This document shows positions 54,433-62,368 of a DNA stretch of 64,000 bases, in pieces. The stretch comes from an uncultured Sphingomonadaceae bacterium (GTDB lineage: Bacteria > Pseudomonadota > Alphaproteobacteria > Sphingomonadales > Sphingomonadaceae): NCBI GenBank assembly GCA_947493955.1, contig CANLSQ010000001.1, positions 1,178,001 through 1,242,000 of the forward strand. Direction: 5' to 3'. Within the stretch, counting starts at the first letter, position 1; the number at the start of each line of letters is the position of its first letter. Below the pieces are notes generated by a model. It did not search any database, had not been told where the DNA came from, and saw only the letters and a list, made by a program, of their open reading frames with translations. Both the position numbers and the translations under genes were made by a program.

Positions 54433-54978
54433 ATGTGGGTTATAGGCGGCGTGGCCGCACAGATTGCGAGCGTTGCGGCATTGCGTGAAGCAAATAGCCG
54501 ATCATCGAGATCGGCTTGGCTTGTTGGCGGAATTTCACTTTACGCGATTTCGATCTGGCTCATTTCACAGCAATTGGGTTTCGAACTAGGCCTGACTTGG
54601 GCGCTGGTCACGATTTCAGCGATTGCCTATTTCCTGATCTTGCATCCCTTTTTGCGTGCACAGGAAATCGGCCATCAACGGATACCGGCACGGGTCAAAA
54701 AGATGCCTGCACCGCCGTCCGGCTCCAAAGCGCGCCTTGCATTGCGATTGTTTTCTGCAGGACCACTTTATTTGATCGCATCATTGGGACTCAGTTTGCT
54801 GATCGCAACGAAGCCCTGGGCGATTGAAATTACGCGCCTGTTTACCGGTGGTCTTTTGGTACCGTTATTTTGGTCTTTCGGGGCCCTGCACGCTACAGTG
54901 GACCCTAACCTGTGGCGCGTCGCCCTTGCTCCTGTTCTTATCACTATTTTTTCAGCGGGGGTGCACTTCTTGATATGA
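54433..54978 (+). CDS. Membrane protein of unknown function in iron-regulated operon
   Basis: A 181-residue protein that I do not recognise. It has five or so hydrophobic segments (WVIGGVAAQIASVAALREA; WLVGGISLYAISIWLISQ; LTWALVTISAIAYFLILHP; LYLIASLGLSLLIAT; LWRVALAPVLITIFSAGVHFL). The central loop is basic and proline-rich (RVKKMPAPPSGSK). The layout, small multi-pass protein then PepSY-type protein beside an iron receptor, resembles DUF3649/DUF3325-type iron-uptake clusters, but I cannot assign a family. Its stop overlaps the next ATG (ATGA). Confidence 0.7.
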   Translation: MWVIGGVAAQIASVAALREANSRSSRSAWLVGGISLYAISIWLISQQLGFELGLTWALVTISAIAYFLILHPFLRAQEIGHQRIPARVKKMPAPPSGSKARLALRLFSAGPLYLIASLGLSLLIATKPWAIEITRLFTGGLLVPLFWSFGALHATVDPNLWRVALAPVLITIFSAGVHFLI

Positions 54979-56522
54979 CCACAGAAACGCAAACGGACGA
55001 TTCAGCAATCGAAGGCAGCAATAATCCTTTTGTCCGCCGGATGATCGACTCTCATTCGGTACTTGGTCTGGCCTTTGCCGCGCTGATATATATTGTAAGC
55101 CTGTCCGGAGCACTAACCTTGTTCGTACCGGAAATCTCGCTTTGGGAAAATCGCGATACGGTTACGTCTTACGAGACGTCACCATCCGCGGTCGCTGCTG
55201 CTATGGAGAATGCCGAAGCTGAATTGAAACCGGGTAATGAGATTTTGAACGTCATCGCCTATGCTCCCGATGAGTTTAAACCTTATCTAACGGTTCGTCT
55301 CAATGAGCGCAAAGATCAAAAATCCCAACTGGAAAGCACAGACTGGGTTGCCGATCCACGGACCGGTGCGCTGGTATCATCCGTAGAATCACCCTATGCC
55401 CATGTGATAGAAGACCTGCATACAATGCTGCATCTGCCGCGGCCCTGGGGTCGCTATCTGGTTGGGTTGTTGGGTGTGGTCATGTTCACGCTCATCCTAT
55501 CAGGTATCTTTGCGCATCCCACCATATTCAAAGACGCTTTCAAACTTCGTCTGAAACGCAATGCAAGGATTGCCTGGACAGATATGCATAATCGGCTCAG
55601 TGTCTGGGGTCTGCCTTTCCATCTGGTAATCACGTTCACGGGAGCATTCTTGGGTGTCGCGGGCATCACGGTCGCGGCATTGGCCATGCTTGTCTATGAG
55701 GGTAATCAAGAGGCGGCAATTCAAGTCATCCAAGGTCCTCAGGCTATTCAAGGCGCACCACCTATGAGCGACTCCCCCAATTATATGGCCATGCTTGAAA
55801 ACTCGGCTGGCGAAGGGCGAACATTTTCTTTGTTGATATCCAACAATCCGAAAGACAGCGGCAATACGACAACTGTCGCTTATTACGAGCAAGGAATCCT
55901 TTCAGCACGTACCGCCGATATTTATCGCAACTCTGGAAAGTATCTCGAAAAATTTGGCGGTTCCGACAGCGCGGCCGGCGCCCGGGCATTTGGAATGGTA
56001 CAACCGCTCCACTATGGGACTTTTGGAGGCTATCCGATCAAGATATTGTATTTCGTCCTGTCGCTGGCGCTGACTTACATCACCAGCACCGGCATGATGA
56101 TTTGGTTCAAGCGCAAGAAACAACAAGGCCAGCCACGCCCAAGACATGAGGCAGCATGGCGCGGCATGACCACGGGTTTGTCGCTTGGGCTAGCTGGATG
56201 TGCTGTCGTTGTTGCGGGTGGATTGTCAATTCCACTGGAACCACTCTTCTTTGCTCTGTGGTTTGTATCGTTGCTTGGGACATGGTTGAGCAGCAATGTA
56301 GAAACGCTCGTTCGTTATCAATATATTTTGACTGGCCTGCTTTTGGTGGCGGCATCTGTGTTGCACCTGCCAACTGCACTGGCCACCGGTGCCGGACAGG
56401 TTACCATGCTGGCGATTGATGCCTCGCTTGCCATCGGCGGCATATTGTTTATCTGGATTGCCGTTCTGCGTCTTTCACATAATCAGGGTGTACATAAAGA
56501 GGAGCTGCTTCCGGCCGAATAA
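54975..56522 (+). CDS. PepSY-associated transmembrane protein (PiuB-like)
   Basis: A 515-residue inner-membrane protein. After a cytoplasmic start, a first helix (SVLGLAFAALIYIVSLSGALTLF) is followed by a large periplasmic region, then paired helices with conserved His (DLHTMLHLPRPWGRYLVGLLG; WTDMHNRLSVWGLPFHLVI) and a C-terminal cluster of helices. This is the PepSY-associated TM pattern of PiuB-like proteins and ferric-siderophore reductases, where the His may bind haem. Translation is coupled to the preceding gene. Probably reduces or processes imported iron complexes; this role is inferred from family and context. Confidence 0.82.
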   Translation: MTTETQTDDSAIEGSNNPFVRRMIDSHSVLGLAFAALIYIVSLSGALTLFVPEISLWENRDTVTSYETSPSAVAAAMENAEAELKPGNEILNVIAYAPDEFKPYLTVRLNERKDQKSQLESTDWVADPRTGALVSSVESPYAHVIEDLHTMLHLPRPWGRYLVGLLGVVMFTLILSGIFAHPTIFKDAFKLRLKRNARIAWTDMHNRLSVWGLPFHLVITFTGAFLGVAGITVAALAMLVYEGNQEAAIQVIQGPQAIQGAPPMSDSPNYMAMLENSAGEGRTFSLLISNNPKDSGNTTTVAYYEQGILSARTADIYRNSGKYLEKFGGSDSAAGARAFGMVQPLHYGTFGGYPIKILYFVLSLALTYITSTGMMIWFKRKKQQGQPRPRHEAAWRGMTTGLSLGLAGCAVVVAGGLSIPLEPLFFALWFVSLLGTWLSSNVETLVRYQYILTGLLLVAASVLHLPTALATGAGQVTMLAIDASLAIGGILFIWIAVLRLSHNQGVHKEELLPAE

Positions 56523-56524
56523 AA

Positions 56525-56552
56525 CGTCCGCTTTCGGGGTGAAACGGGCGCC
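56525..56552. repeat. Copy C of the palindromic intergenic repeat
   Basis: ACGTCCGCTTTCGGGGTGAA begins 3 bases after the PepSY-type stop. The first 15 bases equal the minus strand of copy A at 7119. The right arm is imperfect. It marks the far side of the iron module, opposite copy B at 51999. Confidence 0.5.
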
Positions 56553-56605
56553 ATATTTTAGCACAAAGCTCGAAGAACTCTGGCCTGCATTGACCGGATC
56601 GCGCC

Positions 56606-56908
56606 CTATTCCAGCATCTTTGGCGCTTCTTTCTGAAGCTTTTCCTTCAACTTGTTAGCGAACATGGCGAGCAGGGGCGGCAAATCAAAAATGGCGTAAA
56701 CCTCGTCTTCGCGAACCTGCATCTCACCGCCAATACGCTGCCCCATCACTGCCAGTGTGCAGTGCATCGTGTCCTCTTCCCAATGATGGTCCGTGACCGT
56801 CGCACCTGGCACGCTCTCGCCCAGCGTGTGCACGCCTGCACCAATGCGGCTGCGCGCTTCGGCTAGCCCCAATTTATGTGGAATGTTGACGGTTACCGGT
56901 TGGCCCAT
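56606..56908 (-). CDS. Polyhydroxyalkanoic acid system-type protein (PHA_gran_rgn)
   Basis: A 100-residue protein with VTVNIPHKLGLAEARSRI at its N-terminus and LPPLLAMFANKLKEKLQK at its C-terminus, matching the PHA_gran_rgn family found beside PHA synthesis genes or alone in sphingomonads. The family is small, soluble and of unknown biochemical role. No PHA genes occur here. It sits between the iron module and trpG, divergent from trpG. Confidence 0.78.
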   Translation of the reverse strand: MGQPVTVNIPHKLGLAEARSRIGAGVHTLGESVPGATVTDHHWEEDTMHCTLAVMGQRIGGEMQVREDEVYAIFDLPPLLAMFANKLKEKLQKEAPKMLE

Positions 56909-57021
56909 ATTCTTGTCTCCCGAACCTTGACCTTATCACGCGGATTTTGACCGTCAAACGATCTGCTTGATAAGTGCCAGAAAAACTTGGCCTGCGAGGT
57001 TTTTGGCATTAGGCAGCATCC

Positions 57022-57606
57022 ATGATTTTGGTTATCGACAATTATGACAGCTTCACCTTCAACCTTGTCCATTATCTCATGGAACTGGGGGCCGAGGTTC
57101 AGGTAGAACGAAACGATACACTGAGCGCCACCGAGGCTCTTGCAACCGGGGCTGATGCGTTTCTGATTTCGCCCGGCCCATGTACACCCAATGAAGCCGG
57201 CATCTCGCTTGATCTGGTCGCGGCCTGTGCCGATGCGGAAAAACCATTGCTCGGCGTTTGCCTGGGCCATCAAAGCATTGGTCAGCATTTCGGCGGCAAG
57301 GTGATCCGCGGCGGACTGATGCACGGCAAGACTTCACCGGTAAAGCATGACAATAGCGGCGTGTTCGCAGGATTACCCTCCCCTTATACGGCCACCCGCT
57401 ATCACTCGCTGATTGTCGAGGATATTCCGACTTGCCTGCCGGTAAACGCCACCGCCGAAGACGGATCCGTCATGGGTTTTCGCCATGAAAGCCTGCCCAT
57501 CCATGGTGTTCAGTTTCACCCCGAAAGCATCGCCACCGAATATGGACACGACCTGCTCGCCAATTTCATGACACTGGCCGGGCTGACACCTAAACAGATC
57601 GCATGA
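57022..57606 (+). CDS. trpG: Anthranilate synthase component II (glutamine amidotransferase)
   Basis: A 194-residue class I amidotransferase supplying ammonia to TrpE. It begins [19 protein letters not shown]; the nucleophile Cys is in [12 protein letters not shown], and the His-Glu pair is in [25 protein letters not shown] is present. It opens the trpG-X-trpD-trpC-moaC-moeA-lexA run; the next gene overlaps it by 4 bases. Confidence 0.97.
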   Translation: MILVIDNYDSFTFNLVHYLMELGAEVQVERNDTLSATEALATGADAFLISPGPCTPNEAGISLDLVAACADAEKPLLGVCLGHQSIGQHFGGKVIRGGLMHGKTSPVKHDNSGVFAGLPSPYTATRYHSLIVEDIPTCLPVNATAEDGSVMGFRHESLPIHGVQFHPESIATEYGHDLLANFMTLAGLTPKQIA

Positions 57607-58136
57607 CCGAAAAAATCATCTTCACGCCTACAGAGGAAGACCTGCGCGCAGCCTATGGCCTGCATCTGAAACAGATGGGCTGGAAGCGGCTGGGCTATCT
57701 GCTGCTCTTCGGTTTGGCGATTGGCTTGGCCATGGCGGCATATGATGGCTTCGAAAATCTGCCGGCAGCACTCGGTCTGATCGTCGGCATGACGATATGG
57801 GCCGGGATTGTTGCGCTAGCGATGACCATCCTGGTCCCGATATGGTGGGTCCCGCGCCTGTCAAAGAAAATTTATAAACAGCAGAAAGACCTGCGTCTGG
57901 AGACCACCAGCTGGTGGGACGATGACAAGCTTTATTCCGGCAACGAGCAAGGCCATGCCAACCTGACCTTTGCCGACATGGTCAAATGGCGGGCGGACGA
58001 CAAAACCGTTCTGCTTTACCGTTCCGATCATATGTTCAATTTCCTGCCGGCCCGGATATTCAAGGATGAGGCGCACAGGAATGGCCTGATCCGGCGGCTG
58101 CAGGATGCCGGTGTACCGGGGGAGGAGCAATCATGA
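57603..58136 (+). CDS. YcxB-like membrane protein embedded in the trp operon
   Basis: A 177-residue protein with two adjacent transmembrane segments ([21 protein letters not shown] and [21 protein letters not shown], about residues 30-80) and a soluble C-terminal domain with the pattern [29 protein letters not shown] and FNFLPARIF, which I match to the YcxB-like family of unknown function. Both ends overlap their neighbours by 4 bases (trpG and trpD), so it is translated in step with tryptophan enzymes. Its job is unknown. Confidence 0.82.
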   Translation: MTEKIIFTPTEEDLRAAYGLHLKQMGWKRLGYLLLFGLAIGLAMAAYDGFENLPAALGLIVGMTIWAGIVALAMTILVPIWWVPRLSKKIYKQQKDLRLETTSWWDDDKLYSGNEQGHANLTFADMVKWRADDKTVLLYRSDHMFNFLPARIFKDEAHRNGLIRRLQDAGVPGEEQS

Positions 58137-59122
58137 CGACCTTACCAGATCCAGCCATCGCGCTGTCCAGTGCAGACGCCCGGACCGCTTTTGCGGCGAT
58201 ACTGGAAGGCAAAGTCGATGGCGAAGCGATTAGTAGTTTCCTGGTCCAACTGGCTGACCGCGGGGAAACGGCCACGGAAATTGCGGCGGCGGCGCAGGAA
58301 ATGCGGGCTCGCATGATTATTGTTGAGGCACCTGCAAATGCAATTGATGTATGCGGAACCGGCGGGGATGGCAGCCACAGCCTTAATATTTCTACCGCCA
58401 CGGCTCTGGTCGTTGCGGCCTGCGACATCCCGATGGCCAAACATGGCAACCGTGCCGCATCAAGCAAATCCGGGGCTGCTGACACGCTAGAGGCTCTGGG
58501 CCTCGATCTGGCCAAAGCGGCAACCGGCGGCGAGCAATCCCTGCGCGAGATTGGCATCGCCTTTTTCTTCGCCCCCAATCACCATCCCGCGCTTGGCCCG
58601 CTGGCTCCCATTCGCAAGGCTATCGGGCGGCGAACGATTTTCAATCTGCTGGGTCCGCTCTGCAACCCTGCCCGGGTCAAGCGGCAGCTTATCGGCGTTG
58701 CCTCTCCTGACCTGGTGGAAACCTATGCCGAGGCCGCCGCGCAGCTTGGCTATGACAAGGTGATGGTGGTGTCCGGCGAAGAAGGTCTGGACGAGCTTAG
58801 CATTTCCGGACCGTCCAGGCTGGCCATAGTCGAAGGGCAATCGATCACCCACAGCCGGATTACGCCGGAGGATATTGGCCTGTCCCGTCACGATGCCGAT
58901 GCTATCAAGGGCGGTGACGCCGAATATAACGCCAAAGCGCTGAGAGCGCTGTTGCAGGGCGAACCTTCCGCTTATCGCGATGCCGTATTGCTGAACAGCG
59001 CCGCCGCTTTAATGGTCGCGGGTGAAGTCGATAGCTGGGAGGCGGGAGTTGAAGAGGCAGCTGAAGCACTCGACAAGGGTCTGGCCAATGCCTTGCTCAA
59101 TTGCTGGATCGCTAATCAATGA
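58133..59122 (+). CDS. trpD: Anthranilate phosphoribosyltransferase
   Basis: A 329-residue class IV phosphoribosyltransferase that joins anthranilate and PRPP. The PRPP loop is [20 protein letters not shown], with [21 protein letters not shown] and [19 protein letters not shown] as further family motifs. The reading frame overlaps the YcxB-like gene by 4 bases; 10 bases separate its stop from trpC. Confidence 0.97.
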   Translation: MTTLPDPAIALSSADARTAFAAILEGKVDGEAISSFLVQLADRGETATEIAAAAQEMRARMIIVEAPANAIDVCGTGGDGSHSLNISTATALVVAACDIPMAKHGNRAASSKSGAADTLEALGLDLAKAATGGEQSLREIGIAFFFAPNHHPALGPLAPIRKAIGRRTIFNLLGPLCNPARVKRQLIGVASPDLVETYAEAAAQLGYDKVMVVSGEEGLDELSISGPSRLAIVEGQSITHSRITPEDIGLSRHDADAIKGGDAEYNAKALRALLQGEPSAYRDAVLLNSAAALMVAGEVDSWEAGVEEAAEALDKGLANALLNCWIANQ

Positions 59123-59132
59123 GGTACGGGCA

Positions 59133-59933
59133 ATGAATAAACTGACCGAAATATGCGCGGCCAAACGCCTGCATGTCCGCAAGCGCCGTGCTGATATTTC
59201 CTCATCCTCCATGCACGATCAGATGCGGCATCAGGCTGCGCCGCGCGGTTTTGTCCGGGCCATTCAAGAAAAGTCGGCAACCGGCTTCGCACTGATTGCA
59301 GAGATTAAGAAAGCCAGTCCCTCGAAAGGGCTGATCCGTGAGGATTTTGATCCACCGACCCACGCACGCGCCTATGAGGCCGGTGGTGCCGCCTGTCTTT
59401 CGGTGCTGACCGACATGCCCTATTTTCAGGGCGCAGACGAATATCTTGTGGCCGCCCAGGCGGCATGCGCCCTGCCCTGCTTGCGCAAGGATTTCATGAT
59501 TGATCCATGGCAGGTGGAAGAATCCCGTGCGCTGGGCGCCGATGCGATTCTGATTATCATGGCCGCTCTGGACGATGCTCTTGCCAGTGAAATAGAAGCG
59601 GCAGCGATGGAATATGGCATGGATGCGCTGATCGAGGTGCATGATGAGGTGGAGCTGGAGCGCGCGCTTAAACTGAAATCAAGGCTTTTGGGCATCAACA
59701 ACCGCAACCTCAAAACCTTTGAAACCAGTCTTGAACAAACCGAGCGACTGTCGAAGCTAGTCCCCGATGACCGGATCATGGTATCCGAAAGCGGCATTTT
59801 CACGCATGATGACTGCCAACGCCTGTCGCAATCGGGCGCACGGGCCTTTCTGGTCGGAGAATCGTTGATGCGGCAGGATGATGTCGAAGCGGCGACACGG
59901 CTGCTCCTGACAGGTAGCCCGGAAAAGGGATAA
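59133..59933 (+). CDS. trpC: Indole-3-glycerol phosphate synthase
   Basis: A 266-residue TIM-barrel enzyme closing the indole ring. Motifs: [14 protein letters not shown] with the catalytic Lys, [11 protein letters not shown] with the second Lys, [12 protein letters not shown] and [12 protein letters not shown], and VSESGIF at the end. ATG 59133 is preceded by GAGGTACGGGCA. It stands alone without a TrpF fusion. moaC starts 6 bases after its stop. Confidence 0.96.
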   Translation: MNKLTEICAAKRLHVRKRRADISSSSMHDQMRHQAAPRGFVRAIQEKSATGFALIAEIKKASPSKGLIREDFDPPTHARAYEAGGAACLSVLTDMPYFQGADEYLVAAQAACALPCLRKDFMIDPWQVEESRALGADAILIIMAALDDALASEIEAAAMEYGMDALIEVHDEVELERALKLKSRLLGINNRNLKTFETSLEQTERLSKLVPDDRIMVSESGIFTHDDCQRLSQSGARAFLVGESLMRQDDVEAATRLLLTGSPEKG

Positions 59934-59939
59934 GCATAG

Positions 59940-60410
59940 ATGAGCAAACTTACTCATATTGACGGCGACGGCACAGCGCATATGGTCGATATTTCAGCCA
60001 AGAACGAAACGGTGCGCGAGGCCCATGCCGAAGGTTTTATCAGCATGAACCCGGATGTGCTGGAGGCCATCAAGGCCAACAGCATGAAAAAGGGTGATGT
60101 GCTGGCCACGGCCCGCATTGCCGGGATCATGGCGGCAAAGAAAACCAGCGATCTTATCCCGCTCTGCCACCCGCTGGCGCTGAGCAAGGTTGCGGTCGAT
60201 TTCGATCTGCAGGATGATGGTATCAAGGTACGGGCGATGGCGCGCTTAACCGGCAAGACAGGGGTTGAAATGGAGGCTTTAACAGCCGCTTTAACCGCAC
60301 TTTTAACAGTGTATGACATGTCCAAAGCGATGCAGAAAGACATGGTGATTAGCGATATTCGCCTGCTCTCCAAATCAGGCGGAAAATCAGGAGACTGGAC
60401 CGCAGAATGA
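59940..60410 (+). CDS. moaC: Cyclic pyranopterin monophosphate synthase MoaC
   Basis: A 156-residue enzyme that turns MoaA's 3',8-cyclo-GTP into cPMP. The substrate motif [18 protein letters not shown] is complete, and [22 protein letters not shown] follows, including the catalytic Lys/Asp region. It lies behind trpC and overlaps moeA by 4 bases. Confidence 0.97.
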   Translation: MSKLTHIDGDGTAHMVDISAKNETVREAHAEGFISMNPDVLEAIKANSMKKGDVLATARIAGIMAAKKTSDLIPLCHPLALSKVAVDFDLQDDGIKVRAMARLTGKTGVEMEALTAALTALLTVYDMSKAMQKDMVISDIRLLSKSGGKSGDWTAE

Positions 60411-61591
60411 AGCCGCTGCTGCCCCTGGAAGAAGCGCAAGAGCGTTTGATTGCCATGGCACAGCCTATGTCTTCTGAAACCATTGCCATCGGCGATGCGC
60501 TGGGGCGCTATCTTGCGGAAGATGTCATCGCCAAGCGCAATCAACCGGCGGCCGATATGTCGGCGATGGACGGCTATGCCATCCGTTTTGAAGATCGTGA
60601 TGGCCCCTGGCAACTGGTTGGTGAGTGCAAGGCTGGAAGCCCGCCCTGCCCGCGCATTCAAGCGGGTCAAGCGGCACGCATATTCACAGGCGCTCTGATG
60701 CCGGAGGGCGCCGATACGGTTGTCATGCAGGAGAATGTCCATCCGGAAGGCAATAATATTGTGCTCACCAGCGATCCTTCCCCGGCCAAAGGCCGTCATG
60801 TTCGTTTTCAAGGCGGCGACTTCAAGGCGGGGGATGTGGCGCTAAAAGCTGGCATTCAGCTTAATGCTGCCGCTCTGGGTCATGCCGTCATCGCCGGTTC
60901 CGGCAGTATCAGCGTGGGCCGCTGTCCCAAAGTCGCGATCCTCTCAACCGGCGACGAACTGGTCGCCCCCGGCACGGATGCACAGCCGCATCAGATACCG
61001 GCGAGCAATGATGTCATGGTCGCCGCCATGCTGTCGCAGCTGCCGGCAAAAACCCGTTCGATCAGCCGGATAAAGGATGATCTGGATAGCCTGTGTGAAG
61101 CGCTGGAAAGCGCCAGCGACCGCGATGTCATCGTTACCATCGGCGGGGCATCGGTTGGCGATCATGATCTGGTAGCTCCCGCCTTTCAGCGGCTTGGCGG
61201 ACAAACCGATTTCTGGAAAATCGCGATGAAACCGGGCAAGCCTCTCATGGCGGGAAAGCTCGGTAATAGCCTTGTTCTCGCCCTGCCCGGCAATCCCGGC
61301 TCTGCTTTTGTCACCGCCACATTGTTTCTGTTGCCACTGATCCGCTATCTGGCGGGCGCGCAGGAATATATGCCTGTGATGCAAACTGCGGAGACGAGTA
61401 CGGTGCTCCCCTCCACCAGCCAGCGCGCCGAATTTCTCCGCGCACACATTAATCGCGACGGCATCACTGCCTTTGACAGTCAGGACAGCGCCAAGCTGTC
61501 GATACTGGCTGCCGCCAACGCCCTGCTCTATCGCCCCGCACATAGCCTGGAGCAACATGTCGGCGCGGAGGTTTCGTATATCGCCATCTAA
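60407..61591 (+). CDS. moeA: Molybdopterin molybdenumtransferase MoeA
   Basis: A 394-residue enzyme inserting molybdate into adenylated molybdopterin. Domain order I-IV with motifs [60 protein letters not shown] and [10 protein letters not shown]. It starts within the moaC stop (ATGA overlap). lexA follows after 66 bases and has its own promoter. Confidence 0.96.
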   Translation: MKPLLPLEEAQERLIAMAQPMSSETIAIGDALGRYLAEDVIAKRNQPAADMSAMDGYAIRFEDRDGPWQLVGECKAGSPPCPRIQAGQAARIFTGALMPEGADTVVMQENVHPEGNNIVLTSDPSPAKGRHVRFQGGDFKAGDVALKAGIQLNAAALGHAVIAGSGSISVGRCPKVAILSTGDELVAPGTDAQPHQIPASNDVMVAAMLSQLPAKTRSISRIKDDLDSLCEALESASDRDVIVTIGGASVGDHDLVAPAFQRLGGQTDFWKIAMKPGKPLMAGKLGNSLVLALPGNPGSAFVTATLFLLPLIRYLAGAQEYMPVMQTAETSTVLPSTSQRAEFLRAHINRDGITAFDSQDSAKLSILAAANALLYRPAHSLEQHVGAEVSYIAI

Positions 61592-61596
61592 AATGC

Positions 61597-61639
61597 TTGA
61601 CTTGGCACGGTTTGTTTCATAATTGTTCCGTATTCGTTC
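61597..61639 (+). promoter_or_regulatory. lexA promoter with LexA box
   Basis: TTGACT (61597-61602) and TAATTG (61620-61625) are spaced by 17 bases. Right after lies GTTC-CGTATTC-GTTC (61625-61639), the alphaproteobacterial LexA site, placed over the expected transcription start. It implies autorepression. A Shine-Dalgarno AAGGAC follows at 61645-61650. Confidence 0.8.
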
Positions 61640-61657
61640 CCGATAAGGACATGAAAC

Positions 61658-62350
61658 ATGCTCACACCGAAACAACATGAATTGCTTTGCTTCATTCATA
61701 ACAGTCTGGAGGAATCAGGCGTATCCCCATCTTTTGAAGAGATGAAGGATGCATTGGGCCTGAAGTCAAAATCAGGCGTTCATCGGTTGATCAGCGCGCT
61801 GGAAGAACGCGGCTTTTTGCGCCGCCTTCCCAACCGGGCACGAGCCTTGGAAGTGACCAAGCTGCCCGAAGGTGGAAATTTGAAACCGGCTGCTTCCAAC
61901 GTGGTCAATATTGCGTCCGAGCAGGCCCCATCCGCACCGATGAAAGAAATTCCAGTTGCTGCCAATGACGTGATCGAAATTCCCCTTCATGGCAAGATTG
62001 CAGCAGGCGTTCCGATCGAAGCCCTTGAAGGTCAGTCTGCACTCAGTGTTCCGGCTGCGTTGCTGGGCTCCGGCGAGCATTATGCGTTGGAAGTTTCCGG
62101 CGATTCGATGATCGAAGCGGGTATATTGGACGGCGACTATGCGCTTATCCAACGCACGGAAACAGCGCGTAACGGCGAAATCGTCGTTGCGCTGGTCCAT
62201 GATGAAGAAGCTACACTGAAATATCTGTTCAAGGATAATGGGCAGGTTCGCCTTGATCCCGCAAATCCAGCCTATGAGCCACAGATATTTGGCGCAGGTG
62301 AGGTGCGGATACAAGGCAAGATGGCCGGACTATTGCGACGCTATAACTAA
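61658..62350 (+). CDS. lexA: SOS repressor LexA
   Basis: A 230-residue repressor. The N-terminal winged helix reads [20 protein letters not shown] and [20 protein letters not shown]. Self-cleavage should occur at Ala116-Gly117 in [12 protein letters not shown], with the catalytic Ser150 in SGDSMIEAG and Lys188 in ATLKYL. The target site is seen in its own promoter and before the radical SAM gene at 28655. An ATG at 61651 is out of frame. It is convergent with comEC. Confidence 0.97.
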   Translation: MLTPKQHELLCFIHNSLEESGVSPSFEEMKDALGLKSKSGVHRLISALEERGFLRRLPNRARALEVTKLPEGGNLKPAASNVVNIASEQAPSAPMKEIPVAANDVIEIPLHGKIAAGVPIEALEGQSALSVPAALLGSGEHYALEVSGDSMIEAGILDGDYALIQRTETARNGEIVVALVHDEEATLKYLFKDNGQVRLDPANPAYEPQIFGAGEVRIQGKMAGLLRRYN

Positions 62351-62368
62351 CGATAGCTGGGTACAGTT

